Source: an uncultured Kangiella sp.
GTDB taxonomy: Bacteria; Pseudomonadota; Gammaproteobacteria; Enterobacterales; Kangiellaceae
Length of the DNA: 64,000 nt
Direction: 5' to 3'
NCBI GenBank assembly: GCA_947503435.1
Contig: CANNDL010000003.1
Location: 496,001 to 560,000 of the forward strand
The position numbers and the translations under genes were made by a program. The notes beneath the pieces are model-generated. The model ran no database searches. It saw only the letters and a list, made by a program, of their open reading frames with translations, and was not told the DNA's origin. Shown piece by piece: positions 27,147-35,112 of the stretch (within the stretch, counting starts at the first letter, position 1; each line of letters opens with the position of its first letter).

Positions 27147-27782
27147 TCAACTGCTTAATAAATCTTCAATTAACGATTGATGCCTAAGTTGCTGCACAGC
27201 CAAACGTTGTGACTGAGCGACAAAAATTGATTTCAGTTCTGCTTTCGCTACATCAAAATCTTCATTAATAATTAAATAGTCATATTCATCATGATGCTGA
27301 ATTTCAGCATTAGCGGCTTGCATTCTACCCGCTATCACCGCTTCACTATCTTGCCCACGACCAGTCAGTCGCAAATATAATTCTTCTTTAGAAGGTGGCA
27401 AAATGAAAATACTCTGGCAATGCGGCATTAACTTTCGAACTTGTTGTGCACCTTGCCAATCAATTTCCAAAACCACATCTTGGCCGTTATTTAATTGCTC
27501 TTCTAGCCACCATTGACTAGTACCGTAATAATTACCAAATACTTCAGCATGTTCTAAAAACGCACCTTGCTCTAACATGCTTTTAAAATCTTCAACCGTA
27601 ACAAAGTTATAATCAACACCATTTTCTTCGCCTGGTCGTTGCTGACGAGTTGTGGTTGATACTGAAAGTTTCAAAGTCGACAGCTCATTCAAAACTGCTT
27701 TCAATAAACTGGTTTTCCCCGCACCCGATGGCGCTGAGACTACGTATAAAACTCCAGAAACTTTGTTATCCGTTACTATCAA
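27147..27782 (-). CDS. gmk: Guanylate kinase
   Basis: A 211-residue enzyme phosphorylating GMP and dGMP to the diphosphates with ATP. The P-loop is [12 protein letters not shown] near residues 16-27, followed by the GMP-binding [15 protein letters not shown] and the [14 protein letters not shown] segment. The start is apparently TTG at 27782, only 4 bp after the yicC stop; no better start exists without losing strand 1. It is the first metabolic gene of the gmk-rpoZ-spoT block. Confidence 0.96.
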   Translation of the reverse strand: MIVTDNKVSGVLYVVSAPSGAGKTSLLKAVLNELSTLKLSVSTTTRQQRPGEENGVDYNFVTVEDFKSMLEQGAFLEHAEVFGNYYGTSQWWLEEQLNNGQDVVLEIDWQGAQQVRKLMPHCQSIFILPPSKEELYLRLTGRGQDSEAVIAGRMQAANAEIQHHDEYDYLIINEDFDVAKAELKSIFVAQSQRLAVQQLRHQSLIEDLLSS

Positions 27783-27786
27783 ACTC

Positions 27787-28653
27787 TTATTCCATGTTTT
27801 GAACTTGTTCGCGCATTTGTTCTATTAATACCTTCATCTCAACTGCACTTGCAGTCGTGTCTGTATTTATCGATTTAGAACCTAAAGTATTCGCTTCTCG
27901 ATTAAACTCTTGCATCAAAAAATCCAATCGACGACCGACTGCACCACCTTTAGAAACTAAACGTCGCGCTTCTTTTACGTGAGTGGTTAAACGATCCAGC
28001 TCTTCCGCTACGTCTAACTTCTGCGCTAACATCACCATTTCTTGTTCAACGCGCTCAGAATCCAGTTCTATCTTAGCTTCTTCAAAACGACCTTGAATTT
28101 TTTCTTTCTGCCACTGAATAATTTGCGGCATTAATTTAGTAACCTTGACCACTTCTTGTTCAATACCATCTAATCGATCATTGATATTTTGTGCTAAATC
28201 CTGACCTTCACGTTCACGGACTTCTATCAGTTGCTTGATCCCATTATGGAAAAGCGCCTTAACGTCTTTTTCCATGCTATCTGCATCGGCTTCTTCTGAT
28301 TGCAAAATATTTGGCCAGCGCATCAACTGCATTAAATTTGGCGCTTGGCTTTCTTGCGATAACGTCTGTAATTCTTGGTGAATGGTTAAAAGCTCAGAAG
28401 CTAAATCATGATCGAGCTTTAACTTGCCAGCTTCTGCTTGGTTATATTCAATTCGAAGATTAGCTTCGATTTTGCCACGACTCAGATTCTTACGCAGAGC
28501 ATTTCTTAGGTCAAACTCCATATGACGAAAAGCTTCCGGCATGCGAAAACTAGGCTCTAAAAACCTTTGATTGACCGATTTTAATTCCCAAGTCAGGGTG
28601 CCCCAATCCGCAGCTAACTGCTGACGGGCAAAAGCTGTCATGCTTCTAACCAT
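27787..28653 (-). CDS. yicC: YicC family endoribonuclease
   Basis: A 288-residue YicC protein. The family begins [11 protein letters not shown] and ends with [17 protein letters not shown], both present, along with KSVNQRFLE and the conserved [10 protein letters not shown] and [18 protein letters not shown] segments. YicC proteins are metal-dependent endoribonucleases, and E. coli YicC affects RyhB stability. It heads the operon yicC-gmk-rpoZ-spoT-ridA-trmH. Confidence 0.94.
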   Translation of the reverse strand: MVRSMTAFARQQLAADWGTLTWELKSVNQRFLEPSFRMPEAFRHMEFDLRNALRKNLSRGKIEANLRIEYNQAEAGKLKLDHDLASELLTIHQELQTLSQESQAPNLMQLMRWPNILQSEEADADSMEKDVKALFHNGIKQLIEVREREGQDLAQNINDRLDGIEQEVVKVTKLMPQIIQWQKEKIQGRFEEAKIELDSERVEQEMVMLAQKLDVAEELDRLTTHVKEARRLVSKGGAVGRRLDFLMQEFNREANTLGSKSINTDTTASAVEMKVLIEQMREQVQNME

Positions 28654-28981
28654 GCGTACTCTTTAAATATTGTTATATTTCAATAAGTTAAGGCCGAACA
28701 CTATTTACTATCAATTTATAGCTGTTTTTTTCGGCATGAACCTTGAATTATACCGATCTCAAAGGCCTATGGCGAGATCTAAGTGGTTATGACTCAGTTC
28801 AATTATCCATTTTCATATATAAGCATAAATAGCAGTCCCCAAAAAAGAGGGAATTACTTAAAAGGTAGTGAGTTAGCAGCTCAAATCATCTATTAACTTT
28901 TAATTATTTTAAAATTGTCACTATGAAATTTTTTCCTTATAAATTAAAGTGTTATATGTTTTAAAAAAAAGGAGTTTTAAC
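28654..28981. other. 328-bp divergent intergenic region (yicC / orphan exported protein)
   Basis: The gap holds the promoter for the rightward orphan gene (28915-28943) and a ribosome site, AAGGAG, at 28969-28974. A 6-bp inverted repeat GATCTC...GAGATC with a 13-nt spacer is at 28755-28779. The right half is very AT-rich. The promoter of yicC must lie at the left end but no clear hexamers were seen. No small ORF looked convincing. Confidence 0.5.
28915..28943 (+). promoter_or_regulatory. Sigma-70 promoter of the orphan exported protein
   Basis: TTGTCA (28915-28920) and TATAAA (28938-28943) are separated by exactly 17 bp, 38 bp before the start codon at 28982. Each hexamer differs from consensus at one position. 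Confidence 0.65.
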
Positions 28982-29422
28982 ATGGATTATAAGAAAGTAT
29001 TAATATTTAGCATGATATGTTCACCTGCGCACTTATTGGCTTGTGATGATAATGGATTGCGACAACAATATGTTTATGCCTCTTCGGGCACTCAACAGCT
29101 TGAAAGTTGGGCAGTTTCTGCCGGAAAAATTAAAACCCTGGTTATGCCAAATGATTATTCGGTCGGAATAAAAATAGAAAATGCAACTCCAGATTATTAC
29201 ACTGAACAATTTGAGACTGGAAAGCACGTCCCTGAGATGGTAAAAATCACTATCTATGACATGAGCTCAAAATCACCTAGGGAACTTACTTATACTTGGG
29301 GTGGTGCAAATTCTATCCAGGGTTATAGTGAAAAAGGTGGGGCAGATCGAGTTTTAGAGTTGGGCTCTGATGGAATTACCTTACAACTTATGAAGCCAGT
29401 TTGCGTTAAGACTGGTGCCTAA
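28982..29422 (+). CDS. Orphan exported protein, possible lipoprotein
   Basis: A 146-residue protein of unrecognised family. The N-terminus has a short signal (MDYKKVLIFSMICSPAH) ending LLAC at Cys21, a possible lipobox; Asp at +2 would favour retention in the inner membrane. The rest is polar and probably all-beta, with one more Cys near the end (PVCVKTGA). The start at 28982 follows AAGGAG; an in-frame ATG at 28949 has no ribosome site. It has its own promoter and a terminator, so it is expressed alone. Function unknown. Confidence 0.7.
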   Translation: MDYKKVLIFSMICSPAHLLACDDNGLRQQYVYASSGTQQLESWAVSAGKIKTLVMPNDYSVGIKIENATPDYYTEQFETGKHVPEMVKITIYDMSSKSPRELTYTWGGANSIQGYSEKGGADRVLELGSDGITLQLMKPVCVKTGA

Positions 29423-29452
29423 AACATATAACTAGAAGTATCGGTTGCGGCG

Positions 29453-30277
29453 CTAAGCCCACTTCCTTAGCGCTTTCACTGAAAAGCGCTTTTTATCTTC
29501 TAGTCGTAGCGCAGTCAATTTATTCCCCCAAACACAGCCGGTATCCAGAGCAAATAAATTGGAGTGTATCTTGCGGCCATTAAGCGCAGCCCAATGGCCA
29601 AACACTAGATTGGTGTTTTTTAATAATTTCTGCTGAAACTCATACCAAGGTTTAAATTTTTTATAGCGTTTACTGGGCGCGCCTTTTCTGACTAAATCCA
29701 AGCTACCGTCTAAATGACAAAAACGCATTCGAGTCAGTGCATTAGTGGTAAATCGTAATCGATCGTATTTTTTTAAGTCTCTCGACCATTGGTTTGGTTC
29801 ATTACCGTACATCTTCTTAAAAAATTTTTCTCGCTTCTTGGGCTTTAGCAACAGGCTTTCCAGTTCATAGGCCGAAGCCAGTGTTTGCTCTAAATCCCAA
29901 GCTGGCGGCACGCCGGCATGTGTCATTAAAAAGTTCAAATCTTGATCATAATGAGCAACGGGCTGACTAATAAGCCACTCAAGTAATTGCTCACACTCAG
30001 GGGACTTTAGTAATGATTTCAGCTTATCTTTTGGGTAGGGCTTTTTATTTAAATAATGACCGGCTAGTAGGTGTAAATCATGATTGCCTAGTACCGCTAT
30101 ACATGAATCCTGATGATCATAGACAAACTGCAAAACTTCCAATGACTTAGGTCCACGACTAACTAAATCACCTGCTAACCACAGCTGGTCACGGCTTGGA
30201 TTAAATTGTATCTTTTTCAGGAGTAAACGAAATTCATGATAACAGCCTTGAATATCGCCTATCGCATAGGTTGCCAT
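29453..30277 (-). CDS. apaH: Symmetrical diadenosine tetraphosphatase
   Basis: A 274-residue metallophosphatase that splits Ap4A into two ADP and also removes Np4-type RNA caps. The metal-site motifs are complete: GDIQGCYHE (7-15), GDLVSRGP and GNHDLH. The family-specific THAGVPPAW follows. Length is normal. It is 33 bp downstream of apaG, the usual pairing. Its last codons contain the terminator of the convergent orphan gene. Confidence 0.96.
   Translation of the reverse strand: MATYAIGDIQGCYHEFRLLLKKIQFNPSRDQLWLAGDLVSRGPKSLEVLQFVYDHQDSCIAVLGNHDLHLLAGHYLNKKPYPKDKLKSLLKSPECEQLLEWLISQPVAHYDQDLNFLMTHAGVPPAWDLEQTLASAYELESLLLKPKKREKFFKKMYGNEPNQWSRDLKKYDRLRFTTNALTRMRFCHLDGSLDLVRKGAPSKRYKKFKPWYEFQQKLLKNTNLVFGHWAALNGRKIHSNLFALDTGCVWGNKLTALRLEDKKRFSVKALRKWA
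29469..29494 (+). terminator. Terminator for the orphan gene, inside the end of apaH
   Basis: AGCGCTTT-CACTGA-AAAGCGCT followed by TTTT lies 47 bp after the orphan gene stop. It falls within the last codons of the convergent apaH gene. A second, overlapping hairpin (GCGCTAAG/CTTAGCGC, 29450-29473) could compete with it. Confidence 0.75.
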
Positions 30278-30310
30278 AAGCTCTTGTTTTATAATTTGTT
30301 TTATATAGAT

Positions 30311-30685
30311 TTAGTGCAAAACGCCTGGAATCTTTAGGCTAAACACAGGAATAGGTGCATCAAACTCTTCACCATTTTCACCGCTCATTAGATAACAACC
30401 ATGCATACAGCCGATAGGCGTAGTTAATACCGCACCACTAGAATATTCATAGCTTTTACCTGGCTCAATAAAAGGCTGTTCACCAACTACTCCTTGCCCT
30501 TTGACTTCAGTTACCTCTCCATTGGCGTCAGTTATTTTCCAATGACGAGCGTTTAGACGCGCGCCATTATCGCCTGAGTTGGTAATACGGATAGTGTAAG
30601 CAAAAGCATAACGCTCGTTATCTGGTTCAGATTGATCTTCCAGATATTGGGTTGCTACCTTAATTTGAAATTGATACTCACTCAT
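30311..30685 (-). CDS. apaG: ApaG protein
   Basis: A 124-residue ApaG-fold protein (fibronectin-III-like beta sandwich) of unclear biochemical role, linked to apaH in gammaproteobacteria. Conserved blocks are ERYAFAYTIRITN, ARHWKITDANG, VVGEQPFIEPG and the glycine-rich C-terminal region GCMHGCYLM. The start at 30685 is set by GAGGG 8 bases upstream and gives the usual 125-residue length; an upstream ATG at 30733 adds 16 atypical residues. Confidence 0.93.
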   Translation of the reverse strand: MSEYQFQIKVATQYLEDQSEPDNERYAFAYTIRITNSGDNGARLNARHWKITDANGEVTEVKGQGVVGEQPFIEPGKSYEYSSGAVLTTPIGCMHGCYLMSGENGEEFDAPIPVFSLKIPGVLH

Positions 30686-30809
30686 GCTCTGGCCCTCTAA
30701 TTCTTTGAATCTGAACAGCTCATCAATGCTCAACTTCAGTATCTAATGGAACTGGCTTTGGTGCAAGCCTATGCTATGATTTAGCCAAATTGGAATCCTA
30801 TTTTTACAA

Positions 30810-31580
30810 ATGACTGCTAAACCAAACATTAAAACCATATTCATTACCGGCGCCAGCTCTGGGTTCGGGCTCGCTACCGCCAAGGCGTTCGCCGCTAAGG
30901 GCCATAAAATTATCGCCGCGGCTCGTCGCCACGAACGACTGGAGCAACTCAGGCAAGAGTTTGGCGATAATATTTATGTGATGACACTAGACGTCACTTC
31001 TGAAACCAAAATTAACCAAGCCATTGACTCATTACCGATAGAGTTTTCCAATATCGATTTACTCGTTAACAATGCAGGTCTAGCACTGGGATTAGCTCCT
31101 GCGCATGAAGCCAGCCTAGCCGATTGGCACCAAATGGTGGATACCAATATCAAGGGCTTATATTTAATGACCCGAAAAATTTTACCTAACATGGTCAAAA
31201 GAAAAGCAGGGCATATTATAAATATCGGCTCAATTGCCGGTAGTTATGCCTACCCTGGCGGCAATGCTTACGGTGCTACTAAAGCCTTTGTACAACAGTT
31301 TAGCCGCAATCTTCGAGCAGATTTACTAGGAACTCAAGTCAGAGTTACCAATATTGAACCCGGCTTAGCCGAAACTGAATTTTCATTAGTTCGTTTTCAC
31401 GGTGACCAAGATAAAGCAGATAAGGTGTATGAAAACACCCAGGCCTTAACCGCAGAAGATATTGCACGTTCTGTAGTTTGGGCATTTGAGCAGCCTACAC
31501 ATGTTAATATCAACAGCATTGAGCTAATGCCCACTAGCCAAACTTGGGCTGCGCTGGCTGTTGATAAGGTACAAGGATAA
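30810..31580 (+). CDS. ydfG: SDR-family 3-hydroxy acid dehydrogenase, YdfG-like
   Basis: A 256-residue short-chain dehydrogenase. The NADP loop is TGASSGFG at 13-20, NNAG is at 87-90, and the catalytic residues are Ser141, Tyr154 and Lys158 in YGATK. Arg39-Arg40 after strand 2 favour NADP. The body and the C-terminal INSIELMPTSQTWA match YdfG, which oxidises L-allo-threonine, serine and 3-hydroxypropionate. It lies 10 bp before a LysR gene on the same strand. Confidence 0.88.
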   Translation: MTAKPNIKTIFITGASSGFGLATAKAFAAKGHKIIAAARRHERLEQLRQEFGDNIYVMTLDVTSETKINQAIDSLPIEFSNIDLLVNNAGLALGLAPAHEASLADWHQMVDTNIKGLYLMTRKILPNMVKRKAGHIINIGSIAGSYAYPGGNAYGATKAFVQQFSRNLRADLLGTQVRVTNIEPGLAETEFSLVRFHGDQDKADKVYENTQALTAEDIARSVVWAFEQPTHVNINSIELMPTSQTWAALAVDKVQG

Positions 31581-31590
31581 GGATTTAGCG

Positions 31591-32481
31591 ATGCCAAGGA
31601 AAAATAGGCCGCCAATACATTTACTAGAAGTATTTGAAGCTGCAGCTCGCTTAGAGAGTTTTAAAAAAGCTGCAGATGAGCTTCACATCACGGCGTCCGC
31701 TATTAGTCATCAAATCAAATCTTTAGAAAAAATCATTGGCTTTCCGTTGTTTAAGCGAATTACTCGTGGCGTTAAACTCACAAAGCAGGGGCGCGACTAT
31801 GCTTATTCGCTGACCAATGCTTTTCGCTTGATCGATCAAGCCTCGGATCAAGTTCTTGGTAATACGCATAAATCGAAAGTAAAAGTCAGTATCATGCCAT
31901 CATTGGCCAGCAACTTGGTATATCCAAAACTAGCTGAATTTAAGCAAAGCAATCCCGATATCGATTTAGAAATCGACTCTTGTGAAGACCTTGCAGATTT
32001 AGGTGATGATGCGATGGACTTTGCCATTCGCTATGGCTATGGCAAATGGGATTCCTATCAGTCAAAATTATTGCGTCGTTGTCATGGCGTTATATTAGCC
32101 AGTCCAGAATTTTTAGCTGCCAACCCAATTGAGAAGCCTGAGCAATTAAGAGATATCCCTTTAATTTGCCTTAGTCACATGGAATCTGCTTGGTATGCGT
32201 GGGCAAAACACTTCAAGCTCGACAACTTTCAAGTTTCTCAACCATTAAATTACCACTCATATGGTACTGCCATTCAGGCTGCATTACAGGATGTAGGACC
32301 CGTCGGCGCGGTCTATGAATTAGAAAAAAGCTTAGTAGACAAACAAAAGTTAATTCCTATCTTTGATGCGAAAACACTTTTAGACTCCGGAATTTACCTT
32401 GTAAAAAACCGCAATAAAAAGCTTTCTGACGCTAGCCAGACATTTATCGACTGGCTTATCGAACAAATAGAATCACTCTAA
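31591..32481 (+). CDS. LysR-family regulator, GcvA-like
   Basis: A 296-residue LysR protein. The wHTH N-terminus (PPIHLLEVFEAAARLESF, ITASAISHQIKSLE) is of the GcvA/AmpR subgroup, and the effector domain includes MPSLASNLVYPKL. The start at 31591 follows AAGGAT and is typical for the group; an upstream start at 31561 would overlap ydfG. It could be cotranscribed with ydfG, but the controlled genes are not evident. Convergence or divergence with a typical target is lacking. Confidence 0.85.
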   Translation: MPRKNRPPIHLLEVFEAAARLESFKKAADELHITASAISHQIKSLEKIIGFPLFKRITRGVKLTKQGRDYAYSLTNAFRLIDQASDQVLGNTHKSKVKVSIMPSLASNLVYPKLAEFKQSNPDIDLEIDSCEDLADLGDDAMDFAIRYGYGKWDSYQSKLLRRCHGVILASPEFLAANPIEKPEQLRDIPLICLSHMESAWYAWAKHFKLDNFQVSQPLNYHSYGTAIQAALQDVGPVGAVYELEKSLVDKQKLIPIFDAKTLLDSGIYLVKNRNKKLSDASQTFIDWLIEQIESL

Positions 32482-32498
32482 TTTCCCCAACCATTCCA

Positions 32499-32525
32499 TT
32501 ATAGATGAATCATATTCATCTATAA
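32499..32525. repeat. 12-bp perfect inverted repeat after the LysR gene
   Basis: TTATAGATGAAT-CAT-ATTCATCTATAA lies 18 bp after the LysR stop and 83 bp before the next gene. Its arms are AT-rich and no T-run follows, so it is an unusual terminator or a regulator-binding site. It could form a long hairpin in RNA. Confidence 0.5.
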
Positions 32526-32607
32526 GCTGATTATTATCCTTTTGTTGGGCGGTCGCTTTTTTTCTACTCTATAAGCGTAACTAGAACCAATGCTTAAGGA
32601 GTAAGAC

Positions 32608-32862
32608 ATGATTCGTCCTATCGTAGCTATTTTTGATTTAATTCATTTAGCCGCCAATATCGCATTTTTTGTGGCTGGCTTTAGCGTAAAACTAACCCCA
32701 GTGGCTGCCTTTGTATATATGCCATTGGTATTGCTTGCAATTTGGGCAGTTTTTTTCGGCTTTCGGAGCTACCTAATAAGTCAGCAAAAGTCACACAAAA
32801 ATAAAAAGCTCATCAAAACTCAAGCACCGAAAAACTCACTAACGCCTGTGTTAGAATCATAA
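32608..32862 (+). CDS. Small two-helix membrane protein
   Basis: An 84-residue protein of unknown function with hydrophobic segments at about 5-27 and 31-56. A basic cytoplasmic tail with several Lys (KSHKNKKLIK) follows, ending in a Ser/Thr-rich tip. A good ribosome site, AAGGAGTAAGAC, precedes the ATG. It lies 21 bp upstream of the MAPEG gene and probably shares its transcript. I recognise no family. Confidence 0.7.
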   Translation: MIRPIVAIFDLIHLAANIAFFVAGFSVKLTPVAAFVYMPLVLLAIWAVFFGFRSYLISQQKSHKNKKLIKTQAPKNSLTPVLES

Positions 32863-32883
32863 AAAACTCACAATGTTAGAATA

Positions 32884-33306
32884 ATGCCAATATTTTATCC
32901 TTTATTAGTGATGGTAGCTTTAACTACCATAGTGGCAATACGGATGTATTTTCATCGCATTGCCTTTATGAAAACCCACCGTATTCACCCTCAAAAAGTG
33001 CATAGCCGCACTAAAGGAGCAGAATATTTAACCGATACCCGAGCTTCAGATAACTTTATGAATTTGTTCGAGATGCCGGTCTTGTTTTACGTTGCCTGTA
33101 TCACCATATACGTAACGCAAACACAAACGCTATTATTGCTGGTGCTAACTTGGGCTTACGTTGTTTTTAGGTGCATTCACTCAGGCATCCATTGCAGTTA
33201 TAATAAGGTTATGCATCGCTTTAGCGTTTTTGTGCTGAGCGCTTTAGTGTTACTAGTTATCTGGCTAGTTATTGCCTGCCAATTGATTTTTGGAATTAAA
33301 ATATAA
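32884..33306 (+). CDS. MAPEG family membrane protein
   Basis: A 140-residue inner-membrane protein with four hydrophobic helices. The TRASDNFMNLFEMPVLFYV stretch between helices 1 and 2 is the glutathione-binding-type motif (RxxxNxxE-like) of MAPEG proteins, which include microsomal glutathione transferases. Bacterial members are mostly uncharacterised and may bind glutathione. Its stop overlaps the slyD start (TAATG), so translation is coupled. Confidence 0.85.
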   Translation: MPIFYPLLVMVALTTIVAIRMYFHRIAFMKTHRIHPQKVHSRTKGAEYLTDTRASDNFMNLFEMPVLFYVACITIYVTQTQTLLLLVLTWAYVVFRCIHSGIHCSYNKVMHRFSVFVLSALVLLVIWLVIACQLIFGIKI

Positions 33307-33794
33307 TGAAAATTGATAAAAATTGCGTGGTCGAACTTGACTACAAACTGATGGATTTAGCTGAACAAACCTGGGAAAGCTCTGATGAAGGTGGCCCCTG
33401 GATATATTTACATGGCCATGGCGAATTAATGCCTGCACTAGAGAAAGAACTAATCGGTAAAGGCATTGGGCAAAAATTAAAACTAGAGTTAAAAGCTGAA
33501 GAGGCTTACGGCCAATATGAGCAGGATCTCTGCACTCAAGTCCCTAAAGAAGCTTTTGGCGAAGTAAAAAATTTAACCGAAGGAATGCGCTTGGCAGCTG
33601 AAGGCCAAGACGGTGTTCATGCGGTTACTGTTAAATCTATAACGGATGAGTTCGTTACTATCGATGCGAACCACCCATTAGCGGGGCAAGCTGTTAAAGT
33701 CGAAGTTAAAATACTTTCGGTACGTGAAGCCTCTACTGAAGAAATTTCTCATGGCCATGTGCATCAGCACGGCTCATGTGGCAATAATCATTAA
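33306..33794 (+). CDS. slyD: SlyD-type FKBP peptidyl-prolyl isomerase
   Basis: A 162-residue FKBP isomerase with the inserted IF chaperone domain of SlyD. The N-terminal FKBP part has GGPWIYLHGHGELMPALE. The insert-in-flap (about 70-130) contains AEEAYGQYEQ and VPKEAFGE, and the C-terminal ANHPLAGQAVKVEVKIL completes the fold. The tail has only a few His/Cys (HGHVHQHGSC), much shorter than the metal-binding tail of E. coli SlyD, so nickel storage may be limited. It assists protein folding and may handle metals. Confidence 0.92.
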   Translation: MKIDKNCVVELDYKLMDLAEQTWESSDEGGPWIYLHGHGELMPALEKELIGKGIGQKLKLELKAEEAYGQYEQDLCTQVPKEAFGEVKNLTEGMRLAAEGQDGVHAVTVKSITDEFVTIDANHPLAGQAVKVEVKILSVREASTEEISHGHVHQHGSCGNNH

Positions 33795-33809
33795 GGTTAT
33801 TTGTTTATT

Positions 33810-34232
33810 ATGAAACCCTCTATTCTATTTTTGTGTACCGGAAATTCATGCCGAAGCCAAATGGCTGAAGGCTGGGGAAAAGCTTTAAAAAAAGATAGTT
33901 ATGATTTTTATTCCGCAGGTATCGAGAAGCATGGCCAGAATCCAAATGCGATTAAGGTGATGGCCGAAGCAGGTGTTGATATTTCTAATCAAGAGTCCGA
34001 AACAACCGACGAATTACCCATTCAAGAATTTGATTATGTTGTGACTGTTTGTGGCCATGCCAATGAACATTGTCCGTTTTTCCCAGCAAAAACTAAAGTT
34101 ATCCACGTAGGTTTTGAAGATCCACCAAAGATGGCATTAGCATTTGATGACGAAGAAGCAAAACTTGATTGCTATCGAAAAGTTAGAGATGAAATTAGAA
34201 CCTTCGTTATTTCAATTGAAGATCATTTATAG
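33810..34232 (+). CDS. arsC: Thioredoxin-coupled arsenate reductase (low-MW phosphatase fold)
   Basis: A 140-residue ArsC of the pI258 type. The P-loop is Cys9-TGNSC-Arg15-S, and the other redox cysteines are Cys81 and Cys88 (VCGHANEHCP), matching Cys10/82/89 of the plasmid enzyme. It reduces arsenate to arsenite and is reset by thioredoxin. No arsR, arsB or acr3 is adjacent, so it is a stand-alone reductase in this window. ATG at 33810 is preferred over the in-frame TTG at 33801. Its end overlaps the convergent acyltransferase by 10 bp. Confidence 0.9.
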   Translation: MKPSILFLCTGNSCRSQMAEGWGKALKKDSYDFYSAGIEKHGQNPNAIKVMAEAGVDISNQESETTDELPIQEFDYVVTVCGHANEHCPFFPAKTKVIHVGFEDPPKMALAFDDEEAKLDCYRKVRDEIRTFVISIEDHL

Positions 34233-35104
34233 TAAAAATTTTTAGAACCATCTGGTGTGGATTTAAAGCGCTTATAACTCCATTGGTATTGAGCTAAGTT
34301 TCTATTAATTAGCAATTCAAAGGATTGATTTAAAGCAGAAGCAAAAAGAGAAGGGTCTTCGATACTTTCCTTAAATTCTGGTTCTTCAATTTTTATAGAA
34401 AATCCTTTCTTAACTCGCTCGATAGAAAACAACAATATTTTTGCCTTAGTTTTTTGAGCGAGTTTTTGCACTAGCGTCATCGTATAGGCAGGAATACCAT
34501 AGAATTCGGCAAACACCCCTGAACCCTTCTGCGGCTCTTGATCTGCCAAAATAACAAAAGCTCCTCCAAATTTTAGTTGCTGCAGCATCGCTTTAACGTT
34601 CGAGCGCTGCCCCGATATTAACTTAGCTCCAGTCTTTCCACGTGCGCTTTTGATTAAATCATCAAGCGCCACTAATTTTGGTGATCGATACATGGCGGCT
34701 AAGTTGCTGTGTTGCGCCGCCCAAAAAGTAATTAATTCCCAATTGCCAAGGTGGGGGCCTGTTAAAATGACACCTTGCTCTTGATTTTTTTCTAATAACT
34801 CTAATCCACTAACTTCAACAATATGTTTATTAATTGTCGTAACACTGCGCTTCCAAATCCAAGCAGTTTCCGAAATAGTCATGCCCAAGTGATTACATAT
34901 TTCTTTAAGTAATAATTCCTTATCATCGCTACTCAATTCAGGCAGACAATGCTCTATATTAACCTTTGCCGACGCGTACATACGGCTGTGGCTTATCCTT
35001 ATAAAGAAACCAATCGCTCTACCTATTAGGCGATTAAATTGAAGTGGTAAAATAGCCAACAAACCGACTACTGTTTTGATCAAAAGTACTTTAACGCTAT
35101 CCAT
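34223..35104 (-). CDS. LpxL/HtrB-type lysophospholipid acyltransferase (copy 1)
   Basis: A 293-residue membrane-anchored acyltransferase with an N-terminal hydrophobic segment. The catalytic motif is HLGNWE (HX4E-type), followed by the conserved MYR, LADQEP and FFG/FYGIP-like blocks. Enzymes of this family add secondary acyl chains to lipid A. It is a diverged paralogue of the gene just upstream; the two are 8 bp apart. The ATG at 35104 is preferred to a TTG one codon earlier. Lipid A is probably the acceptor but lipid specificity cannot be read. Confidence 0.85.
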   Translation of the reverse strand: MDSVKVLLIKTVVGLLAILPLQFNRLIGRAIGFFIRISHSRMYASAKVNIEHCLPELSSDDKELLLKEICNHLGMTISETAWIWKRSVTTINKHIVEVSGLELLEKNQEQGVILTGPHLGNWELITFWAAQHSNLAAMYRSPKLVALDDLIKSARGKTGAKLISGQRSNVKAMLQQLKFGGAFVILADQEPQKGSGVFAEFYGIPAYTMTLVQKLAQKTKAKILLFSIERVKKGFSIKIEEPEFKESIEDPSLFASALNQSFELLINRNLAQYQWSYKRFKSTPDGSKNFYYK

Positions 35105-35112
35105 CAACTTAA

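Noticed and set aside
34625-34655. CCACGTG-containing sequence near 34640 as a third parS
   Set aside because: Only the core matches; the flanking palindrome is absent. Other CACGTG hexamers (for example near 22040, 23147 and 49292) also lack the arms.
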